This document shows positions 9,972 through 20,673 of a DNA stretch of 64,000 nt, piece after piece; position 1 is the stretch's first letter, and each line of letters begins with the position of its first letter. The position numbers and the translations under genes were made by a program. The notes beneath the pieces are model-generated. The model saw nothing but the letters and a program-made list of their open reading frames with translations. It was not told the origin of the DNA and searched no databases. This DNA is from Zanthoxylum bungeanum (Eukaryota; Streptophyta; Magnoliopsida; Sapindales; Rutaceae): positions 19,056-83,055 of the forward strand of contig SKCR01048561.1 in the NCBI GenBank assembly GCA_019454045.1, in the 5' to 3' direction.

Positions 9972-11998
9972 TGATGAGCGGTTAATATATAGATATTACT
10001 GCTCCTTTATCTTAGCATGTCGTGACGCATTTTGCACATTGCAACACAGATCTGGCTTCCCCATATTCGTCCAAAAACTCGATTTTAATCAGAAAAGAAC
10101 CCCAAAACTCCCTATATAAGCATAGTTCATCCCCAAAACTTATTGAGAAGTCTCATAACATATTTTGGAGCCTCAAAAACATAGAAAAACGCCTAAAGCA
10201 AGGTAAGAACGAGTGCATCAACCGAAGTTGGAGTTTGAAGACTGCAAACGAGAGTTTCTTTCTTCCATTTTCTCTCTAGCTTTATCTTTTATGAGCTCTT
10301 TACCTTATATTAATGATTAGCTTATTTTTATTGAATGTTATGAGTAGCTAATTCATTAAATCTATAGTGTAATGGATCTCAAACATGTTTAATTAATTAT
10401 TTGTATATTTTATTCTTTTGGGATTGTTATTGATTATTTATTATTTTTTGTGTTTGAATGCATATTTTATTTGTTTGATCAATAATAGAATAGTCTTGGT
10501 AAATCCTTAGGAACTCGACGGAAGAAATTTGGGTTAGCTGTGAGAATAATAGCATGTGATTTATTCGTTGAATAGATTTCTCTACAGGATAGACATATAC
10601 CTAAATGACGTACGTAACCAAGTTTAAAACCAGACCTTAATGAATTATGTTTAATTTAATTAACATAAACATATAGTCAATGTTTAAAAATACACTCAGA
10701 AGCGGTCGCCCCTGGAGTTTTTTCTAGTTTGGCCGCGTCACTGTACTCGAGGCGGTGCGCATCGCCTTTTTTATTTTTTATTTTTTGCTATCAAAATGAT
10801 GACGGTTTTGGGGCTTCAAAACGTCGTTGATTGGGTTCAATATTAAAAAAAAACTTGGTTTCCCATTTTCTTTCCCTTGTGTCAACTGCTCTCTCTCGTC
10901 ACCTCTCTCCATGGTTTCCCATTTTCTTTCCCTAATGTCAATTGCTCTCTCTCGTCACCACGAAGGTAAGCTTTCTTTCCCTGTTCTCTCTCAAGCGTCT
11001 CTCTCTCTCTGGTTTCAATTTTTTTCCATGCGCTTCTCTTTCAAGCTGTTTTGGATGAATTAACTGGTTTCTATCCATGCGCGTCTCTCTCTTTTTTGGT
11101 TTATGTTTTGGATGAATCAATTGGTTTCTGTTTTGGATTAGGTTTTGGATGAATCAATGTGATGAATCAAATGGTTTCTGTTTGGATTAGGTTTTGGATG
11201 AATCAATGTGATGAATAATTTTTTCCATGCGCGTTTCTCTAATGAATAATTTTTTTAATTAATCAGTTTTTTTTCATGCGCGTAACTCTAATGAATAATT
11301 TCTGCTTATATATACTTGATTAATAATTTCTGCTTATATATATTTTAAATTAAGAAATTGTGATGTTTGATTAATTGATTAGTTCTCTGTCACATTGCTT
11401 ATATATTTTCATTGTTTATATATTAGTTATCAGTTTTTTTTTTGAACATGCAATGAATGGTGGATAAATGAATGTATTTTTTATTGTTGATGTTTTTATT
11501 ATGATGATATTTTGATTTTCGGATTGAGGTGCCCGCCTCGCCGCCTCGAGGCGGTCCGCCTCGCGCCTCGAGGTGTTATCCGTATTTTTAAACATTACAT
11601 ATAATTAATTGATTTATTCTGAATATATTTACATGACCATCGAAAGAAGCTTCTGAATAATTTATTGTTCTATGTTAATAATTAGTAACGATAACTCAAT
11701 TGAATGGAAAAAATCTAGACATATTGTGTACATGCTTATGTGAAGTTGCAACCCTAGGTCATTCTCGCGCATAAAGTTTAAACTCCAAAATTGTTGTTTA
11801 CTATCTGTTTAATCTTTCGATAAAATTTTAGATTAGTCATTCTCTTTCTCAACCAATAGTTTAGTTTAAGTTAAGCAGGTTAGTATTGGTATTGATAAGA
11901 AAAATATTAAGTCATTGTGGGTACGATATCCGACTTTTGTCACTGTATTACTTGAGCGATACGTGTACTTGCATGCTAGATTTATAAAATCTCGATCA
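9972..11998 (+). mobile_element. LTR-like element (TGATGAG family) carrying a nested TIR element
   Basis: It starts TGATGAGCGG and has a TATA box (CTATATAAG) near 10111. It shares blocks with 32174-33426: '…GAATAGATTTCT.TACAGGATA' at about 10570 against 33160, and the 'ACCATCG.AAGA.GCTT' stretch at about 11635 against 33300. Without the nested 10679-11596 insertion it is about 1.1 kb, close to the related copy. Its right edge is the exact point where ALB3 exon 6 stops. I found no clear target duplication. Confidence 0.6.
10679..11596. mobile_element. Non-autonomous TIR element nested in the LTR-like element
   Basis: The ends are a perfect 15-bp inverted repeat, AATGTTTAAAAATAC and its complement. 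Just inside both ends are GC-rich CTCGAGGCGG-type motifs, at about 10748 and 11540-11570, that contrast with the AT-rich core. The homologous element at 32174-33426 lacks this block. No transposase is visible, and the superfamily is not settled because a target duplication is not clear. Confidence 0.7.
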
Positions 11999-12412
11999 TG
12001 CCACGAAATGCCAAATCCACTTTGTCTAGAAGCAATTGTAGTTGGCCCAGCTAATGAGGGTATCCAAAAGAAACCTTCTGTTAACAGTCCCTTAAAGTGA
12101 AAGTTTGCAATTGTTAGCATAAATAGATTGTCTTGCAAGTAAGAATGTATATCTATCCACATTAGTCAGTAAAACTTATTAGTATCAAACCTCTTAATTA
12201 CCTCATTTGCCACATTTGAAAGAGCTTGATAAAGACCTATCCAGACAGGTATAGTAGCCAATGTAGGCAAACAACCTACAGAGCAATAGAAAGATGTTAA
12301 GGCATCGGCAACATCAACATAATGAATTGTGCATATTTAACAGCTAATGTGGAAGGAAACAACAATAAAATGGCAAATGATCAACTTTTAAAAGAGTACC
12401 TGCTAATGGATT

Positions 12413-13510
12413 TGAAAATTCGGGGTTATCCTAAGTTCTGACCCTATACGGAATTATAAACAATAAGCAGGACAAGTCCTGTTACTGCTACTATGGAATA
12501 GAAACAAGCAGTTACCAATTCAACCAACAACAATAAAATCCACAATATTAATCAATAATAGAAATTGCGGAAAAGTAAATCAATCACACAAAATTCAAAA
12601 CACTGATTTTGGTGACGAAGTGGAAAACTCTTCCGAGTAAAAAACCACTCCGGGTATAGGATACCACCCGAATCCACTATATCGAGAAAAACTTACAGCG
12701 ATGGTCAAGACCTATGGTGGCAACTCCACCGACTCAAGTACCTCTATACTGCAAGAACTCAAGGCAACTCCTCAAGCCCGCGACCCACGGTTTTCTTCAG
12801 AACCTCTGAAGTCTCTGGGTATATTATATCACCAATGACGCCGGAACTCCGACTACCAAACTTCCTCCTAAAGAACTCTAAAGGATTAGGGAATTTGGGT
12901 TAAGTTGTGTTGAATGTTTAACAAAGATGGAATCACACCATTAATGAAGAAGACAATAAGAAGAATAAGTCTTCAATGGTGGATTCAAATAAGGTTGAAA
13001 GCTTTGAGAGATTTAGGCTCAAGAAATAATTGCTTCAACTAATTAGAATGGCGGATAAGGGTTATATTTATAGGTAGGGTGAAAACCTAGGGTTTTGCAG
13101 GCCAAAAACGCGTTCAGATCGCAGTCGCGTTCGAACGCTTACTAGAACGCTACACGAACGCGCCCTTTCTGTGAAGACTCGTTCAAACGTCAATCGAACG
13201 CACAACGAACGTGAGCTCTCTGGAATGCTCCCGTTCGAACCCCACAAGAACGTGCCTCGAACGTTTGCTCTCTGGAATGCTCATGTTCGAACCCAATAAA
13301 GAACGTGCCACTAACGCCACACGTTCGAACCCACAAACGAACGCAGCACCAACGCCAATCGTTCGAACACTGCAACGAACGCACCACGAACGCATGTCTG
13401 ATGCACAGCAGCCAGAAACCAGTCCAATTGCAGAAAGATCTTCATGAAAGATTACAACTCAATTGAACTTGTTTTGTCACGGACACATGCTAATAAAAAA
13501 GGTGCTAACA
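12413..13510 (-). repeat. 3' LTR of the pol-less copia element
   Basis: The sequence is a near-identical partner of 17104-18198. Minus-strand TATA box TATAAATATAACCC is at 13059-13072. Immediately upstream of it in transcription order lies the TTCGAACG array (13118-13400). Confidence 0.93.
13118..13400 (-). repeat. TTCGAACG array B, in the LTR U3
   Basis: Repeated GTTCGAAC(G/C) and ACGAACGTG/ACGAACGC motifs at about 10-15 bp spacing, with CTCTGGAATGCTC spacers recurring twice. It ends about 45 bp upstream of the LTR TATA box. The copy in the other LTR is 17809-18085. Confidence 0.88.
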
Positions 13511-13525
13511 ATCTCCCCCTTTGGC
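13511..13525 (-). promoter_or_regulatory. Polypurine tract of the pol-less copia element
   Basis: The minus strand reads GCCAAAGGGGGAGAT directly before the 3' LTR, the expected position and composition of a plus-strand primer. Confidence 0.85.
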
Positions 13526-15055
13526 ATTCCGTGACAAAACACTACATAATACAAAGACTACGGTAATAGACCCAAAAAGCAAATAGTCAACTGTCAACCA
13601 TCAAACAGTGACTTATTACAAATGGACTCGATCTAACACCTAACAAAGAAGTCTTGAAATTAATGCCACCGCAGCAACATACCTGCTACCTGAAACATCC
13701 ACAAACAACAATATACCGTGAAAAGCATTAGGATAATCAAGTAAACCATAAAGCATGTAAAAATCTCATGCATGTACAAGTAGAAATCCTTCCCCCCTTA
13801 ATCTTAACTCCCCTTAAAACGGAGATATCTAAGGGAAATTCTACGACTCTCTTCTATATATTAAGGCTCTCCCCCTTAATATATTACTCTCCCCCTTTTT
13901 GTCACGAAATGACAAAGGGTAAAAGAAACAAGAAAAATAACATGAGACAACACATACAAGAGCATAAACAAACATGAAATACTCCCCCTCACTAACATGC
14001 ACATATAGTTAGCAAAATAACACACGGGAAGCAAATCCAAAAACTCAGAAAAATGCACAGGAAAAAAAGCAAAAAAAAATGGTATGCAATAACATGAAGC
14101 ACACACAGGCACATACTGAGATAAATAAAAATCCTGTCAAAAACTGACTGAAACAGCATTTCAAGCTGATACAATGATACCCAGTCAGTATTCAGTTGTT
14201 TATGACATGAAACAATATGCATCATTTTAAAAGCTGCTAAATACAACACTTATGCATATGACATAAACACCAAAGCATATAAAGCACTTGCGTGGAAAAT
14301 AAAGTGCACAACAAATCAAGGCTTAAGACCTTATTTTATGAGCTGGACACAGCCAAAGAAATCCATCTCTAAACAAACCAAGTCCACAAAATAGATGTTC
14401 AAACCCAGCACCACTAGGACCTGAAAATAAGCAACATTGGTTGCATGCTATATTATTTACCCCAGAAATATCATGAGCTTATATTTAACAACTCTTTCGA
14501 GTGAAGGGTTTTTGCCCTTATCTTTTGAATTTGGCCATTTTGGCTCTTTTGCACTTGAGTCTCATTTTTTTGTTTAATTCTTTTTGCTTTTACAAGGGGA
14601 TAGTAAGGTCAACTAGTCAAAGGTCACACTATTAAGCAAACAAAGCATGGAAGAGATTAAATTGCCATTCCAAAAACTCATACATGCGACCAAGCCTTGA
14701 CAAAATAAAAACGTGTATGTGAAAGTGCAAGCACATGATATACCAAAGGTTTTTATCACACACACTCATGTATATATAGCATCAAGAAAAATAACAGTAT
14801 ATCATACATGCATAATCATATATCCTACATACCAGGATCACATGCATATGTTATTCATGCTCTAACAAGCCATAAAAATATTTTTGGTCTTTTTCAAAAT
14901 ATATAATTTTTTTTTTATTTTTCAGCTTTAAAGCACAAAAAAAATAAAGACACAAAACAGCTTGTAAAACATCCAATGGTACGTGGAGTTGTATCCCGAG
15001 TGCAGATCATACTACCGTCCATTCGGAATCGGCTATGAAATTTATGTCCGGGTTT
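13526..15055 (-). other. Non-coding interior of the pol-less copia element
   Basis: The stretch between gag and the polypurine tract is A-rich on the plus strand and contains no integrase, RT or RNase H motif in any frame that I can see. The only recognisable block is the shared module at 14972-15075. Confidence 0.7.
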
Positions 15056-15075
15056 CTATCCTATATACCAAGGGA
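14972..15075 (-). repeat. Shared 100-bp module, antisense copy
   Basis: The reverse complement matches 34770-34870 and 35955-36058 in the Tat/Ogre-like LTR. Shared landmarks in the same order are GGATGGAAACCC-like, TAAATT, GTAGCCGA, TCCGAATG, GGTAGT and CAACTCCACGTA. It lies in the interior of the copia element, just after the last gag knuckle ORF. Confidence 0.85.
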
Positions 15076-17062
15076 TATATAACAAAAACAAGACACACAC
15101 ACACCCATATGCTGTGAAAACAAAATAAACGTGCAAAAACATAAAACACACGCACACACACATGCAATGGGAAAATAAAATGCATCTTTTAAGCAGAGTT
15201 ACACCGAAGTGCACTCTCATCATGTCCATCAGGACATGCAGAAGTAGATGGAAATCATCTTGCTTCCCCACCCAAACCTTTCTAGAAGCCTCATGCACAT
15301 GAGAGTTCCCAGACAACAAAGCAAGTTTCTCACTCAAGAATTGAGCTTGTTTGGTTAGTGCAGAAACTTGAGACATTAGATTTGACGAATCAAATCTAGG
15401 AGACACACTCTTAGGCCTTCTCTTTTGCTTGTGCAATATGAAACACTTAGGCCTAATATGTCCAGCCTTGCCACAGTGGTGGCACACAGGCACAAACCTC
15501 ATATGAGAGCGAGGTTTACCCAAAACACCTCTAGATTGAGGTTGGGATATAATACGAGGAACAACAGGAGGAGAAACATGACTACTCACAACAGGTTTCT
15601 TACCTAAGTCACGTTTAGCTGCTACAGGCACAGCTGTGGAAGAAGAAGCCTTATCACAGTTAGGCTCAGAATAATTCCTAACATACGGTCCATATTTTTA
15701 TTCTCACTAGAAAATACAGACAACTGGGTTCTAGTATCTTCAAGTTCAGTCTCTAAAGCTAGGACATTATCAATTAGACCCCTATTCCTCTCCTCCAGGT
15801 CATCAAACATCAAAAGGCTTTGCTCAAATTTGGCTTGAGCTTCATTCTTTTCTAGCTCAACAGCTTTCAGCATTTTATTGACTTCTATGTTAGTCTTCTT
15901 AATAGCTAAACTCTCATTAAACAGTTCAGCAAAAGCTACCTGAAGACTATCCTCATCAACAGACTCATCAAGAGAGACTTCTGAATCATCATCATTAACC
16001 ACAATCTCTCTCTCACCAGTCACACTAGCATTAAAGCAATAAAATTTTTCTTGCCTTTAGGAGACTCATAAGAAGAATAACCACCTTCTGAATCACTGGG
16101 AGAGGCTGCCATGGCTTTCTTACCTTTAGCCTTCAGATATGTGGGACACTCAGATCTAATGTGCCCATATCCTTCACACTCATGGCATTGGACATCACGG
16201 ATCTACTACCCCTATCCTCTCTAGACTCTTTTCTGCTATGCCTACTCTCTCTAGGCATAACCTCCCTATCTCTATTACTGCTATGGCCACTCTTCTTAAA
16301 TTTAAGAAATTTCTTAAACTTCTTTGCAAACAAGGCCAAATCACGATCCGTGATGGTATCATCATCACCAGACGAATCATGCACAACTTCCTTAGCGATT
16401 TTCATCGCAAACGTTTTTGGCTCTCTATAACCAGGAAGCTTTTTCTCATAAACCTGCAGTTTTCCTACGAGTTCATCTAAATTAAGCTGATCGAGGTCAT
16501 TACTTTCCTCGATGGCGGTGATTTTGGGTAGGAACTTATCAGGTAGGGATCTCAAGATTTTCCTAACTATCCTACTGGTAGGAATAGTCACACCTAGGTT
16601 AAAACTAGAGTTAACAATATCGTTAATCTCAGCATAAAACTCATCAAAGGTCTCATCATCCTTCATTCTAGTGACCTCAAACCTAGTAGCAAGATCCTGG
16701 AGTCTACTATTTTTAACAGACAATGTGCCCTCATGCACAGTCTGCAGGATGTCCCAAGCATCCTTGGCTATCTCACACATAGAGATTCTCCTAAATTCAG
16801 CAGAACAAACAGCACCATGTATGGCATTAACAGCCTTGTTGTTCCTATTGCTAGCATCAAATTCGTCCTTGGTCCAGGTCAATTTATCTTTAGGGGAAGA
16901 TACCCCATCAACAATAACAACGGGAGGTTTCCACCCGTGTTCAACAGTCATCCAGACCCTCTCATCTAAGGACTTAAGGAACGCTCTCATGCGAACATTC
17001 CAATGCAAATATTCCGTGCCATCAAAAAATGGCGGACAATTTAAGGGTTGACTACGCTCCAT
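15056..17062 (-). pseudogene. copia-type gag with two zinc knuckles, frameshifted
   Basis: The segment 17062-16133 starts MERSQPLNCPPFFDGTEYLH, the DUF4219/UBN2-type gag start, and runs through the capsid-like region. A frameshift near 16200 separates it from the first knuckle, CHECEGYGHIRSEC (about 16187-16146). The segment 16023-15622 is acidic, then coiled-coil-like (NKMLKAVELEKNEAQ…LEERNRG). After another frameshift the 15631-15056 segment holds a second knuckle, CHHCGKAGHIRPKC, near 15480. Gag binds and packages element RNA. At least three frameshifts break this copy despite the young LTRs. Functional copies may therefore exist elsewhere, or the breaks may be sequence errors. Confidence 0.85.
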
Positions 17063-17088
17063 AGCTAATGGGTCAAGGATCGAGTTCA

Positions 17089-17102
17089 GGCTCTGATACC
17101 AA
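17089..17102 (-). promoter_or_regulatory. Primer binding site, tRNA-iMet type (pol-less copia)
   Basis: The minus strand reads ATTGGTATCAGAGCC immediately inside the 5' LTR. It is complementary to initiator tRNA-Met. Confidence 0.88.
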
Positions 17103-17103
17103 T

Positions 17104-18198
17104 TGAAAATTCGGGGTTATCCTAAGTTCTGACCCTATGCAGAATTATAAACAATAAGCAGGACAAGTCCTATTACTGCTACTATGGAATAGAAACAAGC
17201 AGTTACCAATTCAACCAACAACAATAAAATCCACAATATTAATCAATAATAGAAATTGCGGAAAAGTAAATCAATCACACAAAATTCAACACACTGATTT
17301 TGGTGACGAAGTGGAAAACTCTTCCGAGTAAAAAACCACTCCGGGTATAGGCTACCACCCGAATCCACTATATCGAGAAAAACTTACAGCGATGGTCAAG
17401 ACCTATGGTGGCAACTCCACCGACTCAAGTACCTCTATACTGCAAGAACTCAAGGCAACTCCTCAAGCCCGCGACCCACGGTTTTCTTCAGAACCTCTGA
17501 AGTCTCTGAGTATATTATATCACCAATGACGCCGGAACTCCGACTACCAAACTTCCTCCTAAGAACTCTAAAGGATTAGGGAATTTGGGTTAAGTTGTGT
17601 TGAATGGTTAACAAAGATGGAATCACACCATTAATGAAGAAGACAATAAGAAGAATAAGTCTTCAATGGTGGATTCAAATAAGGTTGAAAGCTTTGAGAG
17701 ATTTAGGCTCAAGAAATAATTGCTTCAACTAATTAGAATGGCGGATAAGGGTTATATTTATAGGTAGGGTGAAAACCTAGGGTTTTGCAGGCCAAAAACG
17801 CGTTCAGATCGCAGTCGCGTTCGAACGCTTACTAGAACGCTACACGAACGCGCCCTTTCTGTGAAGACTCGTTCAAACGTCAATCGAACGCACAACGAAC
17901 GTGAGCTCTCTGGAATGCTCCCGTTCGAACCCCACAAGAACGTGCCTCGAACGTTTGCTCTCTGGAATGCCCCGTTCGAACCCAATAAAGAACGTGCCAC
18001 TAACGCCACACGTTCAACCCACAAGCGAACGCAGCACTAACGCCAATCGTTCGAACACTGCAACGAACGCACCACGAACGCATGTCTGATGCACAACAGC
18101 CAGAAACCAGTCCAATTGCACAAAGATCTTCATGAAAGATTACAACTCAATTGAACTTGTTTTGTCACGGACACATACCAATAAAAAAGGTGCTAACA
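17104..18198 (-). repeat. 5' LTR of the pol-less copia element
   Basis: Partner of 12413-13510. TATA box on the minus strand at 17749-17762. The TTCGAACG array is upstream of it. The LTR abuts the GGATT target duplication in ALB3 exon 4. Confidence 0.93.
17809..18085 (-). repeat. TTCGAACG array B', copy in the 5' LTR
   Basis: Same organisation as 13118-13400, with a handful of substitutions and small indels. It lies in U3, about 45 bp upstream of the TATA box. Confidence 0.88.
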
Positions 18199-19255
18199 GG
18201 ATTAACTCGTCTTGCCTATATAAACGTGATGTCTCAAGCTGTATTCTTCCCTGGAAAGAGGTTAGAAGAAGGAGAACCGTATTAAAATTAAAAGAAAAGA
18301 TGTTTGCCCTAGCTCAATCTCAGAATCTAATAAACTACCTCACCTGGTTGCCGTAGCACAGAGGAATTAACTTAAAATCCTGCCTCAAAAAATTGGAAGC
18401 ATCACTCACCTACTTTTTTGTTAAAGGAACCATGGCAACTTTAACAATAATTGTCAACAAAATTATAGAAAAACCCTATGAGTACGGCACATGCACTGCA
18501 GCAAGCCCATCATTCAATATCTGAAACAAAATTCAAATTGAACAAAAATATTATCAATTATAATGTTCATTCAAAATGCTTTGAAAGTCCAATTGGTAGT
18601 TTTTAATATACGTAGACAAACTCTTTAGCAGATCACAATTGCTTTTCAAGAATCATCTCACTAGTGGTTTTAGAGAAAGCACTTTCGGAGATTTCAAAAA
18701 CGCTTGGAACATTTGATAAGCACTTTATAGTTGCATTTTCGCCAGACAGCAGTTTATTACAAAAACCTTAAAACGCAGTGTTTTGCTCCGATTCTTTCCT
18801 AATATTTTAAAAAAAAAAATATTGTGACAAACTCTTCTTTTGGCAAAATTCAAAACAATTAAATTCACAACTTAAATAATAATAATAAAAAATGAAAAGA
18901 AGAAAAATTACTTTGAGAACAAACTCCATAGCTTCGGAGATATATCCGAACCAGCCACCGGTTTTCTGGGGAGAAGAATCAGCTGACGTGGAGGCAGCTC
19001 CGCCAGTAGCAGAATCAAGTGAAACGGCAGCGTCTGCCAGCGTGTAGAGCAAGCTCCTGGCTCGGATAAATCAGAGTTTTCGGTGGAGTGAATTGGTGGA
19101 ATTTCTTGGAAGCTGAGTCCTACTCTGGTGGAGGCGAGTCTACGGTGAGGGAGCCGGTGGAACACATGGCGAGAGAGAGATGGTGATGGTGATGGTGATG
19201 ATGAAGGGAGTGGTGTGCCGATGAACGGTGGAGATGAAATCAGAGTTTTCGTCAT

Positions 19256-20673
19256 GGATTTGGCCGTTGAGGAAGCGAGAAATGATTTTTCAAATTATCC
19301 GTAATTTTAATTTTGCGCGTATGGAGTGCCAGGATCTCGCGGGCGCGCCGTTTTTCGCAGGCCAATAGTTGAACTCCACGTCTCGAAATTAAGCCATTAA
19401 GGTTTTTGTTGGTCATTTTGGAGCCGGTTGACGTTGTAATTATTTAAATGCTCTTTGGTTAGTCGGTTGGGCGAAGAATAATTTCAGCTCCACGCTGACG
19501 TGGCGTAAATTAATTGGTGTTTCGGGGTCTCGTTTGATTAGTCACACACACCCATTCTGCTTTGATGGGAATATGATTTACATACAAAATGGGAAAAAAA
19601 AAAAAGAAAAGTAAAACTATATAGCTTTCATAACAAATTGTTTCAATTGGTCTCTGTTGGTAAATTAGGAAGTAACTGACTTAGCTTGGTAATTACCCAG
19701 AAACAAACAAGTAAAACAGAAAATGAACATGGCCACACCACTTTTTTTTTTTAATCGTTGAAAATCTCACCGTCAAATCACCTCGATATCAAAGACTTTT
19801 TATCCACTTTAGACTCTGATAGATTTAAGTGTACGATCCGACTTTGTTCTAAGAGGCTTCCTATTAGACGTGTGATTCGAATGCAAACACTTTAAGCCAT
19901 ATTAGAGTTGGGAGTGCATTTGTGACACCATGAGGCTACTCCCTCAACAGTGGATGGATATGGTGACATTTTAAAGAGCCAGTTACTGGTTTAAATGATA
20001 CTCTCCATCAATAAAGTGACTGATTCCCACTGACGATATGGACTGACTAACTCAGGGCAAGTATTTGATTTGCAAGGGCAAGTATTTGATTTGCAAGGGC
20101 AAGCATTGACCAAGTAATGACATTCCCTTCACTGAATTCTGGATCCAAAATTTAGGTGGGTCTTAAGATTGTATGATACATGCAACAAATACTTCGTTTA
20201 CTCGAAATTCTAGGATACAATAACTGCATGGTATGGCTTCAATTAAAATTCGCATCTATAGAGCTCAAATTTCTCCTCATACAACATGTGAAGACTGCTA
20301 TAAAACCATGTCCCAGAAATAATATACTCATGGTCTTCTAAACTTTAAAGAACAAGAAAAAAAAAACACATTCTTTAGACCATATTACTTCTAGAGTTCT
20401 ATAACAAATTGGCTACACTAGCAATGAGGTGGCTATTGTCCTGAACACTTACCCAAGAAATTTCGACCAGGAAAGCAGTAGAAGCAAACCCAAAACAGAG
20501 CTTTTCAAATTCACGGAAACAGACATCAAACTAACACTTAAGAATCAAAAGTTGGAACTTGGAATAAAAAGGAAAAAGAAGCAACTTTTATTGCATAATC
20601 TTAAAATTTTCCTTTGATTAATGGCAAATTGATGGTAACAGCTACTCTTACATTTCTTCAGTAATAGCCTCTG
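19256..20673. other. Intergenic, with one SINE
   Basis: The segment lies between the ALB3 start and the 3' end of the HSP20-like gene. It contains the SINE-like copy at about 19741-19920 and two short direct repeats of GGGCAAGTATTTGATTTGCAA around 20055-20095. I recognise no other gene. Confidence 0.6.
19741..19920 (-). mobile_element. SINE copy (degenerate)
   Basis: The 3' end (poly-T on the plus strand, then AATCGTTGAAAATCTCACCG) is shared with the copy at 24634-24800. On the minus strand an A-box-like TGGCTTAAAGTG and a B-box-like CATTCGAATC follow at promoter spacing. It is more diverged than the other two copies. Confidence 0.5.

Larger units (their letters stand above)
12413..18198 (-). 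mobile_element. Young copia-type element with gag but no pol (TR-GAG-like)
   Basis: Two LTRs of about 1.1 kb begin TGAAAATTCGG and end GCTAACA in plus orientation. They flank a 3.6 kb interior with an iMet primer site, a gag and a polypurine tract, but no integrase, RT or RNase H. A perfect 5-bp duplication GGATT flanks it (12408-12412, 18199-18203). The LTRs differ by only about 15-20 positions by eye, so the insertion is recent. The two-knuckle gag architecture resembles large copia elements of the SIRE type. Mobility would need enzymes from a partner. Confidence 0.92.
12001..19255 (-). pseudogene. ALB3: ALB3-type thylakoid membrane insertase, broken and interrupted
   Basis: ALB3 (YidC/Oxa1 family) inserts light-harvesting proteins into the thylakoid membrane. 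Exon 1 (19255-18912) gives a Ser/Pro-rich transit-like N-terminus, then SLLYTLADAAV and GGWFGYISEAMEFVLK up to a GTAAT donor, with a frameshift near 19070. Exon 2 (18520-18410) reads ILNDGLAAVHVPYS-stop-GFSIILLTIIVKV and ends in a second stop. Exon 3 (about 18379-18344) is a short remnant ending YGNQ. Exon 4 starts at 18250 (RIQLETSRLYRQ), has a one-base deletion, is split by the copia element and resumes at 12412-12400. Exon 5 (12275-12202) is clean: CLPTLATIPVWIGLYQ. Exon 6 (12090-12001) reads GLLTEGFFWIPSLAG…GFGISW and stops at the LTR-like element. Later exons are absent from the window. Confidence 0.9.

Noticed and set aside
10827..11120. Coding gene inside the nested TIR element
   Set aside because: Low-complexity TTTC/CTCT sequence, with no similarity to a transposase or host protein that I recognise.
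11866..12162. A separate 98-codon gene on the minus strand
   Set aside because: It is ALB3 exon 6 read through into intron sequence on one side and the LTR-like element on the other.
13876..14249. Small hydrophobic membrane proteins on the minus strand
   Set aside because: They are artefacts of A-rich plus-strand sequence in the non-coding interior of a retroelement.
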